Positions 24,053 to 36,060 of a DNA stretch of 64,000 nucleotides are shown one piece after another. A program made the translations under genes and the position numbers. This DNA is from Shinisaurus crocodilurus. Lineage: Eukaryota > Chordata > Lepidosauria > Squamata > Shinisauridae. The notes beneath the pieces are model-generated. The model was not told the origin of the DNA and did not search any database. It saw only the letters and a list, made by a program, of their open reading frames with translations. Where the stretch lies: NCBI GenBank assembly GCA_021292165.1, contig CM037879.1, positions 250,089,438 to 250,153,437 on the forward strand, given 5' to 3'. Position 1 is the first letter of the stretch; each line of letters begins with the position of its first letter.

Positions 24053-24492
24053 CCTAATATTTAGTCTTGGAGAAACAGAGAACTGATGCCAGTCCATAGG
24101 AAAACAAGCATTAGGCCTTTTAACATCAAGATTTCATCAGCTGTCAGTTTTATGTATCTCCTTATCTCCCTGCCTTGTTATGTGGTTCCTTGAGGCTCAG
24201 AGGGGAAGCTGGGAGTAAGATCAAGGAAGGAAGAATGATCAAGGCAGGAAGAAAGCAGGACCTTGGATAGCTCCAAGTGGGTCCTACTGGCTGGAACTCT
24301 CTCCTACTAGGATAATAGGAAGTATCTCAGCAGGTAGCTAGAGCCAACTGAAGCTTTATGTAGGCTGACAACAGCTGTAGTGTGGTCAGCTCTGCCCCTC
24401 CTGGAGGAGCTGACTGGATTGCTAAAGGGCTCTCACCTAATTTTATAACCTGAGACTTCTGTGAGGCTGGGGAGATGGAGGTTCTGCTGGGG

Positions 24493-24642
24493 TCATAGAT
24501 TTCATAGATCATAGAGTTGGAAGGGGCCTACAAGGCCATCGAGTCCAACCCCCTGCTCAATGCAGGAAACTGGAGGAGGGGTCTCCCATCCAAGTAAGAA
24601 CCAGGGCTGACCCTGCTTAGCTTTCCACATGCAGACGAGCCC
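24493..24642 (-). mobile_element. 5S rRNA-derived SINE with CR1-like tail (copy A)
   Basis: Read on the minus strand, the head has AAGCTAAGCAGGGTC and ACTTGGATGGGAGACC, which are the internal promoter blocks (A box and C box) of 5S rRNA. It is followed by CTCCTCCAGTTTCCTGCATT and a CR1-like tail with GGGTTGGACTCGATGGCC, ending in ATCTATGAAATC-type repeats. The 5' end is truncated. This is a SINE3-class composite and not a 5S gene. Confidence 0.8.
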
Positions 24643-24649
24643 TCTGAGG

Positions 24650-26419
24650 CAGAGGATGATGACAGGGCTGTCCTACCCCTGAGGAAGTAGCCTGTACCAC
24701 ATCCTCATCAGAATCCTCTGCTGCACACTGGAATACCTGAGGGCTGGTTGTCATGACACTACCAAAAAATAAAAATAAAAGATGCAATAGGAAGGCACAA
24801 CTACCACCTGAAAGTATGTTTCAGCCTGCATTTGCTGTGTATGTTGTTACATAGCACTCATTGAATATTTTGGATGTCTCCTCTTGAGAGGACTGGATAC
24901 AAAATGGTCCTGGCAGTTATAGTTCCAGCTGCAATCTTGTGGTTTCTCTAGCAACCACTCACAGATTGTTTGTGCTCATAAGCTCATTAGAGCTAGCACC
25001 GGCAACAACAGACACAGTTAAGCATTACTTCCTGCAGTATAAAACATGGGTGTGATTTACCACTACTCATTTTCCCTTCTGGACTTGAGAAGACAGTCAA
25101 ATATGTTCTGCTGCCCCAAGCAGCAGGAGTTATCTTACATATTAGGTAGCCTTTAAGATGAACAATACTTCTGAAGGAAGAAATCTCATTCAGGCCATGC
25201 TATCCATGACATCTACGATATTTGCCAATTAGATTTTTTGGAAGGACTTAAGATGCACAACTTAGATAGACAGAGATAATACTGGAAGTATTCGGCATCA
25301 TGCAGATAGCTCCTTAAACCTATAAAGACTCTTGCTAAATACTTCAGCTTCCTCTGCCAGATTTTCCTTAGGTATAATCATGGAAAAGAAAGATCACTGC
25401 ACAATGTTATTCCTGGCAGACAAATTCCTTGGGCAGCTCTCTCAAAATGAATGAGAGCTGACCATCAAGCTTTCCCTATCCAAGAAAAAGATCTAGGAGA
25501 CTTCTTGATATGGTATGAATGGAAGAAGGACCATAATCAGGCATGGTTATGTAAGTTACTTGAAGAAATCAGCAATGTTAGCACAGATTTGGCTTACCAA
25601 GCCCCATATGACCCTAGGCCATTGGGCTTTCAGGGGCTTGCTTTTTTAATATTAATTTGCAGAACAACCACCTGTAATGTGAGCTTCTTTTTATTTTTAT
25701 GAAGTATACAAATGCCTGGGAGCAGAAGGGAGCTAGTGCCTCACACATGTATTGTGCTCAGACAAAGCCATTGAGGTTCTTTCATGGAATACCTTTTTAT
25801 GACTTCTTTTAGGATGCTTCCAGACAAGGCTTCTTTCACACCATAGTCCTACCTTATTTACAGAATTTTACAGTGGTCCATATGATGTCATCTTCCACTC
25901 GTAACCCTCCCATGTTTTCCCACTGCTGCTTCTGTCTTTTTTCTTACTGCAGAAAATCCATTGAGAAAAAGATGGAATAGCTGCAGAATGCCTTCTAATT
26001 GGCAATGCTAAGAGCTCTCCATCTGGAAGTAGCCATAGGATCAGGAATTCAGGGGCAGTGGGGAGCCTTAGGATCAATGTGGAGGTCTCTTTGGATCTCA
26101 GGTGTGCAGATTCAGCAGAACCATGTCCTGCAAGTCAAATCTGTTGTGCCTGCCCCCCCATCCTGGATGTGTGTCATCAGCATCTTGTGAACACTCTGGG
26201 CAGAGGTATACCATCGCCCACCACCAGAGGCAATCTTCCAGGCTCACAGATAAGAGCTCACTATCAAGTCTACTCTGTGGATGGTGCCTGCAGTGAAGAA
26301 ACTGTACTTCTCTGTCACCATGAGAATATTCTTCAGCAGAGTTTTTCCTACTAGTTTGGAGCTTTCCCCCTCCAAGTTAGCCTACAAGGGGATAGTAAGA
26401 GCCATCAGAGACATGCTGT
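24650..26419. other. Intron with no recognised gene
   Basis: No exon or element could be named. An open stretch at 26058-26354 has no familiar motif and is probably chance. Confidence 0.4.
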
Positions 26420-27345
26420 GACATGTTTGCTAAATACTTTGAGGGCAAAATTGCTTGAATCTGCCCCAGCTTGGATGACATGAGTGTACCAGTTCAGCAT
26501 GAAGATGTGCTCCGAGTACTGTCTGGTCCACTTTTATCAGATGAGTTCTAATTATTGTAGCCCAAAGACATAGATAAGACACTAGGAGGGGTGTGGCCTG
26601 TCTATGCCTTCTCAACCTTTATGGCTAATTATTGCATCTAGCAGACCAGGATTGACTGACTGGAACTAAGATGTAGTTCATGCTTCTTTGCAAGGGGGAA
26701 GAGCACCAGGCACCTTGAATGAAGCCTCCTGGAACCCAGTGGGCTATAACAACTATTGTCCAGGCACAAATATCTCCTTCTTAGGCAAGGTGGTTCACCA
26801 GGTGCTGGCTGTGTAATTCCAGGCATTCTTGGATAAAACTGATTATTTGGACCTTGTTATACATGGGCTGATGGTTTGGGAACTTAGTTTATAATCTTCA
26901 GAATGTAGCTACTAGAATACAGACTGGGACTGGTCTTTGGGAACATATCTCACCAGAACTCCACTGGCTTCCAGTCCATGTTTGAGCTCGATTCATGGTA
27001 CTGGTGCTTATGTACAAACTCTACATGGCTTGGGCCCCACATACCTGAATGAATGCTGGTTCCCATATCTCCTCCTTGAAGTGCCCCCCCATTGCTAGGT
27101 GGCAACCAGAAAGAGGGCATTTTTGGTTGGGGCACCACGTTTCTGTAAGTCTCTCCCCCTGGTGAGGCTTGCCTACACCTATGCTGTTGTCTTTTCAGCA
27201 CCAAAGTCCTTTTTATTCCTGCAGGCTTTTTAAAAGATCTGATTTTTATGCCACATTTAACTGCTGTTTTTGACATTTTGATTCTATTGATTTTTAAAAA
27301 TTATTTTATTTGTAAAACACCCTGAAAACTGTTAAGAACAAACAA
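26420..27345 (+). mobile_element. L2-like LINE ORF2 remnant
   Basis: The forward strand has a chain of broken frames with FAKYFEGKIA and DVLRVLSGPLLSDEF (about 26430-26550), and a later region with LYKLYMAWAPHT-like sequence near 27010. It ends with a T-rich 3' part (TTTTTAAAAATTATTTTA). Many stops are present. It fits an old L2 element missing its 5' half. Confidence 0.6.
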
Positions 27346-27349
27346 ACAA

Positions 27350-27610
27350 AAAACATAGGAAGAGCCATGCTGGATCAGACCAAGGTCCATCTAGTCCAGC
27401 AGTGTGTTCATGTAGTCACCAACCAGATGCCTATGGAAAGCCCACAAGCAGGAGATGAGTGCAAATGTGCAATAGCACCCTCCTCCTCATGTTCACCAGC
27501 AACTGATATTCAGAGGTATACAGACACTGATACTAGAAGTGATATATAGCCATCATGACTAGTAGCCATTGATAGCTTTATCCTCCATGATGTTGAAGCA
27601 TGGTATATAC
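27350..27610 (-). mobile_element. CR1-related 3' UTR repeat, antisense
   Basis: The text GCCATGCTGGATCAGACCAA ... CCAACCAGATGCCTATGG ... CCATTGATAG is the inverse of the CR1-like 3' region at 38655-38975. It is a widespread amniote interspersed repeat. Confidence 0.7.
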
Positions 27611-27619
27611 AATCCTAAA

Positions 27620-30089
27620 TAAATAAACAAACACATTAAAGTTTTGATGCTGGTTCCAAATATTTCAAATGGCAGAATGGAGGATGGACACCGGTGGCAG
27701 CATCCAAATGAAAGAGGGCTACAGAGAATCCCATTGATACTGGTTTTGTGGGTACAACCGTAGAACCTCCTGCACTTCCATTTAGCTCTAAAGCATGAAC
27801 CCATGATGCAAGAATTTGCCACTTGAACAAGCCCATACTGTATGCTTCTATTCCATTTCTATTCAGTTTTTCTCTACCATCAAAGGCAATTGGTACCTCT
27901 GAGCAAAATTATTTTGCTGTTTGCACCAGGCATTTGTTTTTTATGGGAAGTGGTATCACCACCCCTCCCCATCCCCTATGCAGCATCGCTCTTCATACTT
28001 ACTGGTAGCCAGAGTTCAACCATTTCCATCTGTGGTAGCAGCTAACAGCCACTAGTATTTTAAAAAATGAAGCAGTGAAAAATCCATGCTCAGCTAATTG
28101 ATCTTTAAAGTTTTTAACAATTATTGATTCTCTCCTTTCCCACCAAAGAGACTCCAAGACCAATAAAGCTCATGGAGTTATTTACAAGAATATTAAAGGA
28201 GGCAAGGACTCCTGAGTCCTGACTAAACCTCAGTTGTCTTTTATCTTCTAAGAAAAGTGTTTTTGTAATCATGTTGTAGCAAACAAAAATATCTCGTGTA
28301 GATACTATCTTATAAATACATACACCCATTCTCATGCTTCCATTGCACTTACTCCAGCTGTCACATGATTACAATCTGGCCAAGTTAAAGCAAGTCACGA
28401 TTTTCCTTGTTACCACTGATCAGTAAAATAATCTGAAGATGCTGGCATTCCATACTATCCAAATCAAGATTATCTGCTCTAGAAAATCAAAAGATGATCC
28501 TATTCAGTGAAACTACAATGACTCATAGGAATGGAAGACTGATGCACACAGATCTATAATGTACATATTCTGTTTGCTTAATACAATGTGTAATCTCAGA
28601 TACATATAATTTCTTGAAGAATACCAGAAGTGCAGAATTTCTGATTTCTAAAAACATTAATGCATTTGTTAGTGCAAATATTTTAAATTACATCCATGTT
28701 TATGGGATGCACTCATGTGGGTCAGTTCTTGAAATTAAACAATAGTACTCTATGTAAATAACTGCATTTTCCCCAAAACACAATATCCTAGAAGTTTCAT
28801 AATTCCAGGTTATTGTGAATTTAAAAAAACACATAGCAGTGACCATAAAAACATGGCAGCCCCCACTGGTAGCTACCATGTTTTTGTAGTAGCAGCCATT
28901 TTTATCCCCAATGCCCCAGAACAGTGGAACTGCCATGACTTTGCATTTTGATTTAAAAAGATGATGGACCATGGTCACTGCAGGCCTAGAGCAGAGGCCC
29001 CAGCAAGCATCACTGTCAGTGGTGAGGCACAGTAGCTGCCCAAGGATGCAAGGTTGTGATGCCTGGTGAAGATAGATATGTATGCATTACAAGCATTAAG
29101 ACTGAGCAAGAACAGGCTATAACTGCTAAAATGCAACCTTCAACCACCAAGTTTAAGATATATGAGTTCACCTCTATGAAACTCTCATACAACTATGTTT
29201 CATACCAATTTTAAAAATCCATTTATATCTGTATCATATGAATTCATAGAAGCACAATACAGACCAAATACCTACATAATATGGACTGTAAAACTAAGCT
29301 GAACATTTGACATAAACAAAACCTTACAGACAAGTCATATTAAATGCATAAAAAGCCCTTCAGAATTTAAGTATGTCAAACTGTAGTTAATGCTCAAACA
29401 GAATCAAGGATTTTCCTTTTAATTCCATTCTCCTCTTCTTCTTCTTCCTCCTCCTCATCCTCTTTTTTCCAGATTTAGAATGCTCCCTTTTAATTATAAC
29501 CATCCGGCCTGAGCTGCTGCAGCTTTCTTTCTAAGAATGATGTGTGTAAAGGAGAAAAATAGATCAATGGCCCATGTGGAGCAAGATTTCTGACACAGAC
29601 ATTGAGCAGTAGGAACATTTGCCTTTGGTTGCCAAATGCAGGGATAATAGTATTAACAATAAAAGGGCCTGCAAGAATAAAAACCAGGGATATGCATGTA
29701 AGGTTTTGAAATAGGTTTTTTTTTTTTCCCCAGGCTCAAAAGAGGATCCAAAACATCTTGTTTTCCTGCATCTCCCATTGTCTGTTCTCTTTCTTAACCA
29801 TGCTCCACACAATGGCAAAGTGGGGTGTAGATAGAAGCAACAGCAGGAGCTACAGCTAGTAGGAAAAAAATAGGCTATTCAGTCAGAATGTCTGCCCAGT
29901 TAGAGCACTCACCAAAGAAAGATAAACAAGGACATGAGAAGGGACAGAATACTGTGTCTGGCATTTCACATCTTCTAAGGCAATTGATGCTGCTTCATAG
30001 GTGTTGTTCCTTTTGCCCATACGATATCTTCTTCCTGTAATGATCTTTCATCCTTCAATAATTTCCTTATTTCCAGCATCACTGCTGAG
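27620..30089. other. Intron with no recognised gene
   Basis: AT-rich sequence. A T/C-rich tract with TTC and CTC repeats lies at 29430-29465. Otherwise nothing is assigned. Confidence 0.45.
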
Positions 30090-30456
30090 AGGTTAGTAAA
30101 ATGTGGGTTGGATGCTACTACCATTAGGTGAATCCACCGCTATTTGAACAACCGTACCCAACGAGTGCTCATTAATGGCTCTGTGCCAACATGGAGGGAG
30201 GTTGCATAGTGGAGTGGCACAGGGCTCTGTCCTAGGCCCCGTGCTATTCAACATTTTTATAAATGACTTGGATGAGGGTGTAGAAGGAATGCTTATTAAA
30301 TTTGCAGATGACACAAAACTGGGAGAGATGGCTAACATCACAGAACACAGAATCAAGATTCAAAATGATTTTGACAGGCTGGAAGACTGAGCCAAAACCA
30401 ACAACATGAAATTGAACAGAGATGAATGTAAATACTTGTGTTTAGGTATGGTGCAT

Positions 30457-30492
30457 GCACGCGCGCGCGCACACACACACACACACACACAA
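30457..30492. repeat. (CG)n(CA)n microsatellite inside CR1
   Basis: Alternating purine-pyrimidine run GCGCGCGC then CACACA, inside former CR1 coding sequence. Such tracts can adopt Z-DNA. Confidence 0.9.
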
Positions 30493-30550
30493 TCAAAGGC
30501 AGAAGACCTGGTTTGGCACAAATACATGTGAAAAAGATCTAGGTGTCTTA

Positions 30551-30939
30551 GGGTGCAATCATACCGCGATACACATAAGCACCCAAACTCGGAGCCTTAC
30601 GGCCATCCTACACAGAGCAGGAGGAGTGGCAGAGGCAGTCTTCATCTCCCCATCCTCCCGCCCTGCATTTTGGCTAGAAGGGCTTTTTTACCCATCCAAC
30701 TCCGGCATCTTGAAGGGAGAGGGAAGGAGGCTGGATACCTCATATCCTGGCCACTCCAGTCTCCTCCCCTCCCGCAAAATGTCCCCTTTAAGCCATCCCT
30801 GAGGTCACTTTCCTGACCTCGGAGATCAGCAGGCACAGTTCTTTCTGCACTGGCTACAAAGAGGAGGGGAAACGGAGCTCAGACTTCCAAATATCCTATG
30901 GCCCCTCAGACAATGTCTAGGAGCCATAGGATTGCTCCC
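30551..30939. mobile_element. 389-bp Harbinger-type MITE inserted in CR1
   Basis: Ends GGGTGCAATC and GATTGCTCCC are inverted with one mismatch (GGGTGCAATC against GGGAGCAATC). TTA occurs on both sides (30548-30550 and 30940-30942). Removing the element and one TTA restores the CR1 protein reading from DLGVL to VDHKL, so both borders are exact. Confidence 0.85.
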
Positions 30940-31061
30940 TTAGTAGATCACAAGCTAAATATAAATCAGCAGCATAACGCAGCTGCTAAAAAGGTAGGTG
31001 CAATCTTAGGCTGCAGAATCAGTGTCCAGATCACAGGAAGTAATAGTTCCAAATATATTCA

Positions 31062-31300
31062 GCCAGTGTGGCGTAGTGGTGAGAATGTTGGACTGGGACT
31101 TGGGAGATCCGGGTTCTAGTCCCCGCTCGGCCATGAAACTCACTGGGTGACTTTGGGCCAGTCACTGACTCTCAGCCTAACCTACCTCACAGGGTTGTTG
31201 TGAGGATAAAATGGAGAGGAGGAGGAGGATTCTGTAAGCCGCCTTGAGTTCCTTCCAGGAAAAAAGGTGGGGTATAAATATAATAAATAAATAAATAATA
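31062..31300 (+). mobile_element. Sauria SINE (copy 3), inserted in CR1
   Basis: Starts GCCAGTGTGGCGTAGTGG, with box B-like GGTTCTAGTCC and a Bov-B-like tail ending in ATAAATAAATAA. It interrupts CR1 just after the RSQEVIVP codons. AATATATTC and AATAATATTC flanks suggest a worn target duplication. Confidence 0.9.
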
Positions 31301-31677
31301 TTCTGTGCTTGTTGTGCCTCCGTTTGGAAGACATGGGGCAGCTGTGCCAGAGTGTGTTTGGGGAGGGGCCAGGCACGTGTCATCTGCAGCCTGGCCCAGC
31401 TGTGCTGCCTTGCCAATCAGTGCCTGTTTAAAAGACTGGCCCCAAACACACTTCGGACACTGGAAGCAATTGTCATTGCAATTCAACCGTAGCCAGATAC
31501 TCCTGCCAGCCCCCGGACCAAGACTCGTGCTTTCTTGACTTCGGAACACCCCTGACCATGCTTCAGCCTGCTCCTACACTGCTTTGTTTTATTTTGGTTT
31601 CAGACATATCTCTTGGCTTTCAACCTTGGACTGTGTTAATGACAATGGCTTATCTTTGGACTGGACTGATTTACGAC
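31301..31677 (+). mobile_element. Unclassified insertion between SINE and CR1
   Basis: About 380 bp separates the SINE from resumed CR1. It has TTTAAAAGACTGGCCCC, which could be a TATA-like element, then a GC-rich stretch and TTGGACTGGACTGATTTACG at its end. It may be a retroelement 5' region. No ends or protein were recognised. Confidence 0.3.
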
Positions 31678-33079
31678 AGTGCTGGCCAGGGGTACTGTGT
31701 CCAATTCTGGGTGCCACATTTTACGATGGACATTCTCAAACTGGCACACAGAGAAGGGTAACCGGGATGGTGAGGGGTCTGGAAAACAAGTCCTTCGAGG
31801 AATGGTTGGAAGAACTGGGTATGTTTAGCCTGGAGAAGACTTAAGGGAGACATGGTGGCCATGTTCAAATATCTTAAAGGCTATTTCATTTCATGCGGAA
31901 GATGGAGCAGAGTTGTTCTCTGTTGCTCCAGAGGGCAGGACTAGAACCAATGGGTAGAAATTGCAGAGAAGCAGATTTCAGCTAAACATTAGGAGAAACT
32001 TCCTGTCTGACAATTAGGGATGTATGAGAATTCCTCTTGGGGGGGGGTTGAAAATCTGAAAGATTTTTCCAGTTCAGCCCTCCAGATTTCATTCAGTTTT
32101 CCCCCAGTTGGAGTTAACTCGATTTGCAACAAGTTGAGCCAGTTTGCAGATTTCCATTTGTTTGTTTTTTTAAGGTGGCAATTTGCCATTTGTGGGGTGA
32201 GGTTGGTCTTGAGATTTGTGCAAATTGTAATTTGCGCAGATTGCATTAAAAAAAAATCAGTCTTTCGCAAGTTTGCACCTGCACATCTATGGGGATCCGG
32301 AATGAAAAGCCTTGCCTGGTCAATGTCCTGGGAAGTGCCTGCTGTCAAAGAGCAGTAGGTACCAACCATGGACATTGACCAAAAGAGGATGCAAATAGTT
32401 TGATTTGTTACTTTGTGCTCACTGGAGAGTTGTCAAATGGCAAGCTGTCAAGTGAAAGCAAAGCCACAAGAAGATCTTTGCTTGTGAAAGGGGGTGGCAA
32501 GCATGTTATCACCCTCTTCATGGCAAGGTACTCTAGTTTGCTTGGTTTTTGTTTTGTTTTTTGGACCTGGCAGTTCTCAGTGTCCTGCACCTTTTCCACC
32601 CTTTCCCAAGACTTTAGGTGCTCGGGAAAGTGGAAAAGTGCAAGCCACCCAATTTACGGGAGAACTGAGTTTTGATAACTGTCAAAACAAAGGCTTCCCT
32701 TTAAAATGGGGGTTTTGACAGGGCTAAACAGGGTTTTTTGACAGGGACATATGCAGCCCTGAAATCTGTATATGACCCTATAAAAAATAAATAAATAATA
32801 AAATGGGGGGAAATGCTCCTGGAATCGGGGGGGGGCGGGGATCTGGTGCAGTCCTCCACCACTTGCCGGAATGGAAATTGTGGAGAAAGCCAACCTAAGC
32901 CCCCTTTCTGACACACACACACTCACCAAGGAGGGGGGAAGGAGACCCGGGGGGGGGGGGAGACAGCCAGTCTCCACAGAGGCCAAAGGGGACAAACAAC
33001 ATCTGCATAGAATCACCCCAGGGGGGAAGACAGGAAGCATCGCCAGGTTTGTCAATGCTCTCGTATATCAGCCCCATCT

Positions 33080-33950
33080 ACATAAGACTTGAATACCTCG
33101 CCAGAGCAGACACTTCGGCACCCATAAGAAAGGACCACTCAACACCACAGGATGGGACCATTAAGCAAGTGGCTTCAAAGGGACCCCACCCCACGGGGGG
33201 AAGGCGTCACCCCACCTGACCCAAAAGGCCACCCCTCAGGGAGGGTGGCAACCCACCTGATTGGCAACCCACCTGATTACGGAGGGAGGGGCTACCTGAA
33301 ACACCAAGGTATAAAACACCCTGCGCAAGGGAACTGAGTTGTTGGACCTGATCAGCAATCTTGCCCCATGCTTGGGGTAAGGGAACGAAGGATCGGCAAC
33401 CCCGGGTAGCAGCACCCGGTGCGCTCCAGCTAGCTGAAATCACTGGCCGCTTGGGTTGACCAGATCCCCGGGAAACCAAGCTGAAATCACTGGCCGCTTG
33501 GGTTGACCGGACCCCCGGGAAACCAAGCTGAAATCACTCACAAGCCGCTTGGGTAGACCGGACCTCCGCCAGGAACCCAGCTAGCCGCTTGGGTAGACCG
33601 GACCTCCGCCGGGAACCCAGCTAGCAGCGTGCGGTTGACCGGGCCTCTGCTGGAGCCCGAGCTGAACTAACTAGCTGAGAGCCCTGAAATCACGGTGTCC
33701 TTGAGACTTCTTGCTTGCTACTTTGTACCGTACTGATAAGCTGTATTGCTGGCGTGTGTCTGGATTTGTGAAGGTAATTTTGTAAATAAACTTGTTTTAT
33801 AAAAGATACTTTTGTGGCTATAAGTTATCCCTTTGTTCTGGGCTAAGGGTGATAGTCGCTGGGGACCTCGGAGAAGGCCCGCCCCAGGACTCGCTACCCC
33901 CTTAGCATTGAACCCGCGCAGAAGACCAGGTTGTCGGTCTTCCACTGAAA
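33080..33950 (+). mobile_element. Probable solo LTR of a retrovirus-like or gypsy-like element
   Basis: The segment has a promoter-like GGTATAAAACACCC at 33308, a block of diverged tandem repeats (33430-33660) downstream of it, then AATAAACTTG at 33784 as a polyadenylation signal. About 160 bp of GC-rich sequence follows and ends in TCTTCCA near 33944. This order matches U3-R-U5 of an LTR. No internal gag or pol and no second LTR were found. Exact ends and target duplication could not be set. Confidence 0.5.
33425..33665 (+). repeat. Five diverged tandem units of about 45-60 bp
   Basis: Each unit contains a core like GCCGCTTGGGT(T/A)GACCGG, a CCCGGGAAACC or CCGCCGGGAACCC part, and AGCTGAAATCACT or AGCTAGC at the junction. 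The first three and the last two units form two subtypes. Confidence 0.85.
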
Positions 33951-34190
33951 TGCTATAGAATTCCATCAGGCTTAAATGAAACGGAATTCCCAACATTGCA
34001 CATCCCTAGAACAGACTGCCGTGGAGGTGGTGGGTTTTTCTTCACTGGATATATTTAAGCAGAGGCTGAGCAGTCATCTGACAGAGATGCTGTAGCTGCA
34101 TTCTGCATTGCAGATCCTGCACTGAGCTGCACCAAATGACATGCAATGTACCTTCCAGCTCTATGATTCTATGATGCACATACATGTATG

Positions 34191-35744
34191 TTTCAGTAAT
34201 TATGATGGCTCTCCTCTCTAATCCTATATACTAATAAAGAACTCATTCTCTGAGTGTGGATCATTATTTAGCCAAAATGGCACCATCCACACAAGAAAAA
34301 ATCAGCAGGCTTGGAGGAGCTGTTTGCAAAAGTACAAAAATAATATATTTTTAAAAAAAACCTAAGGGAGACTAAACAAAAGTCACAGCCAATGAGGACT
34401 GAGCATGCCCAGTGGCCATGGAATATTGGCTGATGTGGTGGAGGGAATGGAATACCAGGGGGAAGGAGAATGGAACTGGGTATCCAGGAAAAGGGCATGG
34501 CTGGCTGGCTTGGACCCTGAATGGAAGTATTCCACACTGCAACATTTTGTTGCAGGTCCCACTTGTACTCTCTAACTTCTTATGGATAATTGTATGTGCC
34601 TTGCATAGGAGAGGATGGCAGTCAATCTCACAGTCATACACACACACATTTTGGAACTAATTGGGTCTTTGGCTAGTAATCTTAGGGAACCAAGAGTTGA
34701 ACAGATGCTACAGTTCTACCACACCCTTCAGGGAAAGGGGAGTTGCTAGAGCTATAAAAGGGAAATACAGATGTGGCTTGTACAAACAGTCTTCTGGGCT
34801 TACTCTCTGGGCAGAGAAATAGGCAGTTCATTACCTCCCACAGCAGGATTCAAATAAACAGTGTAATTTGCTTTAGAAAGTGTCAAAAGAAACAGTTCTT
34901 ATCAGCAGAGAAATAACTGCAAAATGCTCCCTTCTCAGCAGGGCTCATCTAGGCAAAACAAGTTATTACCTACAGGCGCTTACTTGAGAAGCAAGGGAAC
35001 TTTTCAAAGTTCCAGTTTGGGCCATGGGACGATGTCTATCAACATTTTCATAGAAGATGACAAAATGGCGTGTTCATAAGCTCTGCCTACTTTGCACATG
35101 CTGTAATATTATGCCCACAAAAGATGAGTGTTTTACTTTCTTTGCCATACACCATAATTAGGGCAGTGAATTATAGGTGTGCTGCAAGAAAATGTTTTGT
35201 TATTCCACTGGTTTCCATTCTTATAATTTCATTAATTTTGTTTTCATTCGTTAGAATGGCATTCAATTCATGCTGAATTTCACATTTCATGTTCATGTTC
35301 ATTCTTCCCATTCATTTTCATTTCCCATTTATTTCACTGAGAGACCTCAGCTGCTCTTCTGCTGCCTGTAAGCAATAAACCAATTGGGATAAATAAACAG
35401 GTGAAGATGAATAAAATATCTGCAACATCTCATAATGTTGCTTTATCTATACAGGCTGCAACATAGTCATTAAGCAATAGAGGAGAGTAAAATCAAGTTG
35501 TACAATCATATCATTAAATACCAGAAATAACCTTAGTATTGTCTGTCTAATTGGAATCATATTTTCTATTACCCCCCGCAAGGGCTTGGACCTCCCAGAT
35601 TTCAGACACATAGGGACAGGGGCCTCTGTATTATAAGCCATTAAACAGGCACATTGTACACCCAAACTAACTTCTATCTGGCACAGCAGAGAAGCTCAAG
35701 GTGGGCAGAGCAGAACATTACGAAAAGGCAGAAGACTTTGGCAC
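34191..35744. other. Intron with no recognised gene
   Basis: No exon or named element. 35270-35335 is rich in TTCATTT-type text. Confidence 0.4.
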
Positions 35745-36060
35745 AATGGAGAAGCAACCAGGCAGGCAGATCTGCATACCCAACTTTAAGTAGCATACAT
35801 TAGCAGGGTGGAGGAGCAACCAGGTAGCAAGAATACCAGTGGCAAACTAAAACAGCAAAGCCCCCCCCCCAACACACTGAGAATAAATCTCAACTCAGAC
35901 TAGTAGTATTCAAGGTATAATCAAGGAGTAGTGGGGGGACGGTAGACACATAGGCTGTGCTTCAAAATGCTAGCTGGAAACCCACCCACCCCAAACATAG
36001 TGTGAATAAATCCCAGATTAGACTAGTAATATTCAAGGTATAAAGGAGGAGGAAGTGGGA
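35745..36060. repeat. Diverged local tandem duplication
   Basis: GACTAGTAGTATTCAAGGTA near 35900 recurs as GACTAGTAATATTCAAGGTA near 36022, each preceded by GAATAAATC. A GCAACCAGGCAGG motif at 35755 recurs as GCAACCAGGTAGC at 35815. Confidence 0.6.

Larger units (their letters stand above)
32017..34006. mobile_element. 2-kb TIR element with TA flanks inside CR1
   Basis: The left end GGGATGTATGAGAATTCC and the right end (reverse complement GGGATGTGCAATGTTGGGAA) share GGGATGT and a nearby GAATTCC. TA lies on both sides, and CR1 sequence resumes directly after the right TA. The family is uncertain. The interior contains an LTR-like segment, so it seems to be a nest itself. Confidence 0.55.
30090..34190 (+). 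mobile_element. CR1 LINE interrupted by four later insertions
   Basis: CR1 coding sequence can be followed across five pieces. At 30210-30390 it reads [19 protein letters not shown] and FADDTKLG (the RT catalytic motif). At 30495-30550 it reads TCEKDLGVL. It resumes at 30943 with VDHKLNINQQ and RSQEVIVP, again at 31678 with YCVQFWVPHF, and finally at 34007 with the C-terminal and 3' UTR part ending CTATGATTCTATGATG near 34185. Between the pieces lie a Harbinger-type MITE, a Sauria SINE, an unclassified 380-bp segment and a 2-kb TIR element. Stops and frame changes show it is dead. Confidence 0.85.

Noticed and set aside
24540..24640. Genuine 5S rRNA gene
   Set aside because: Only the internal promoter part of 5S is present and it continues into a CR1-like tail. 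It is a SINE, as the duplicated flanks of the sister copy show.
33207..33479. Minus-strand protein gene in the LTR-like region
   Set aside because: It runs through tandem repeats and promoter-like sequence on the opposite strand and has no known motif.
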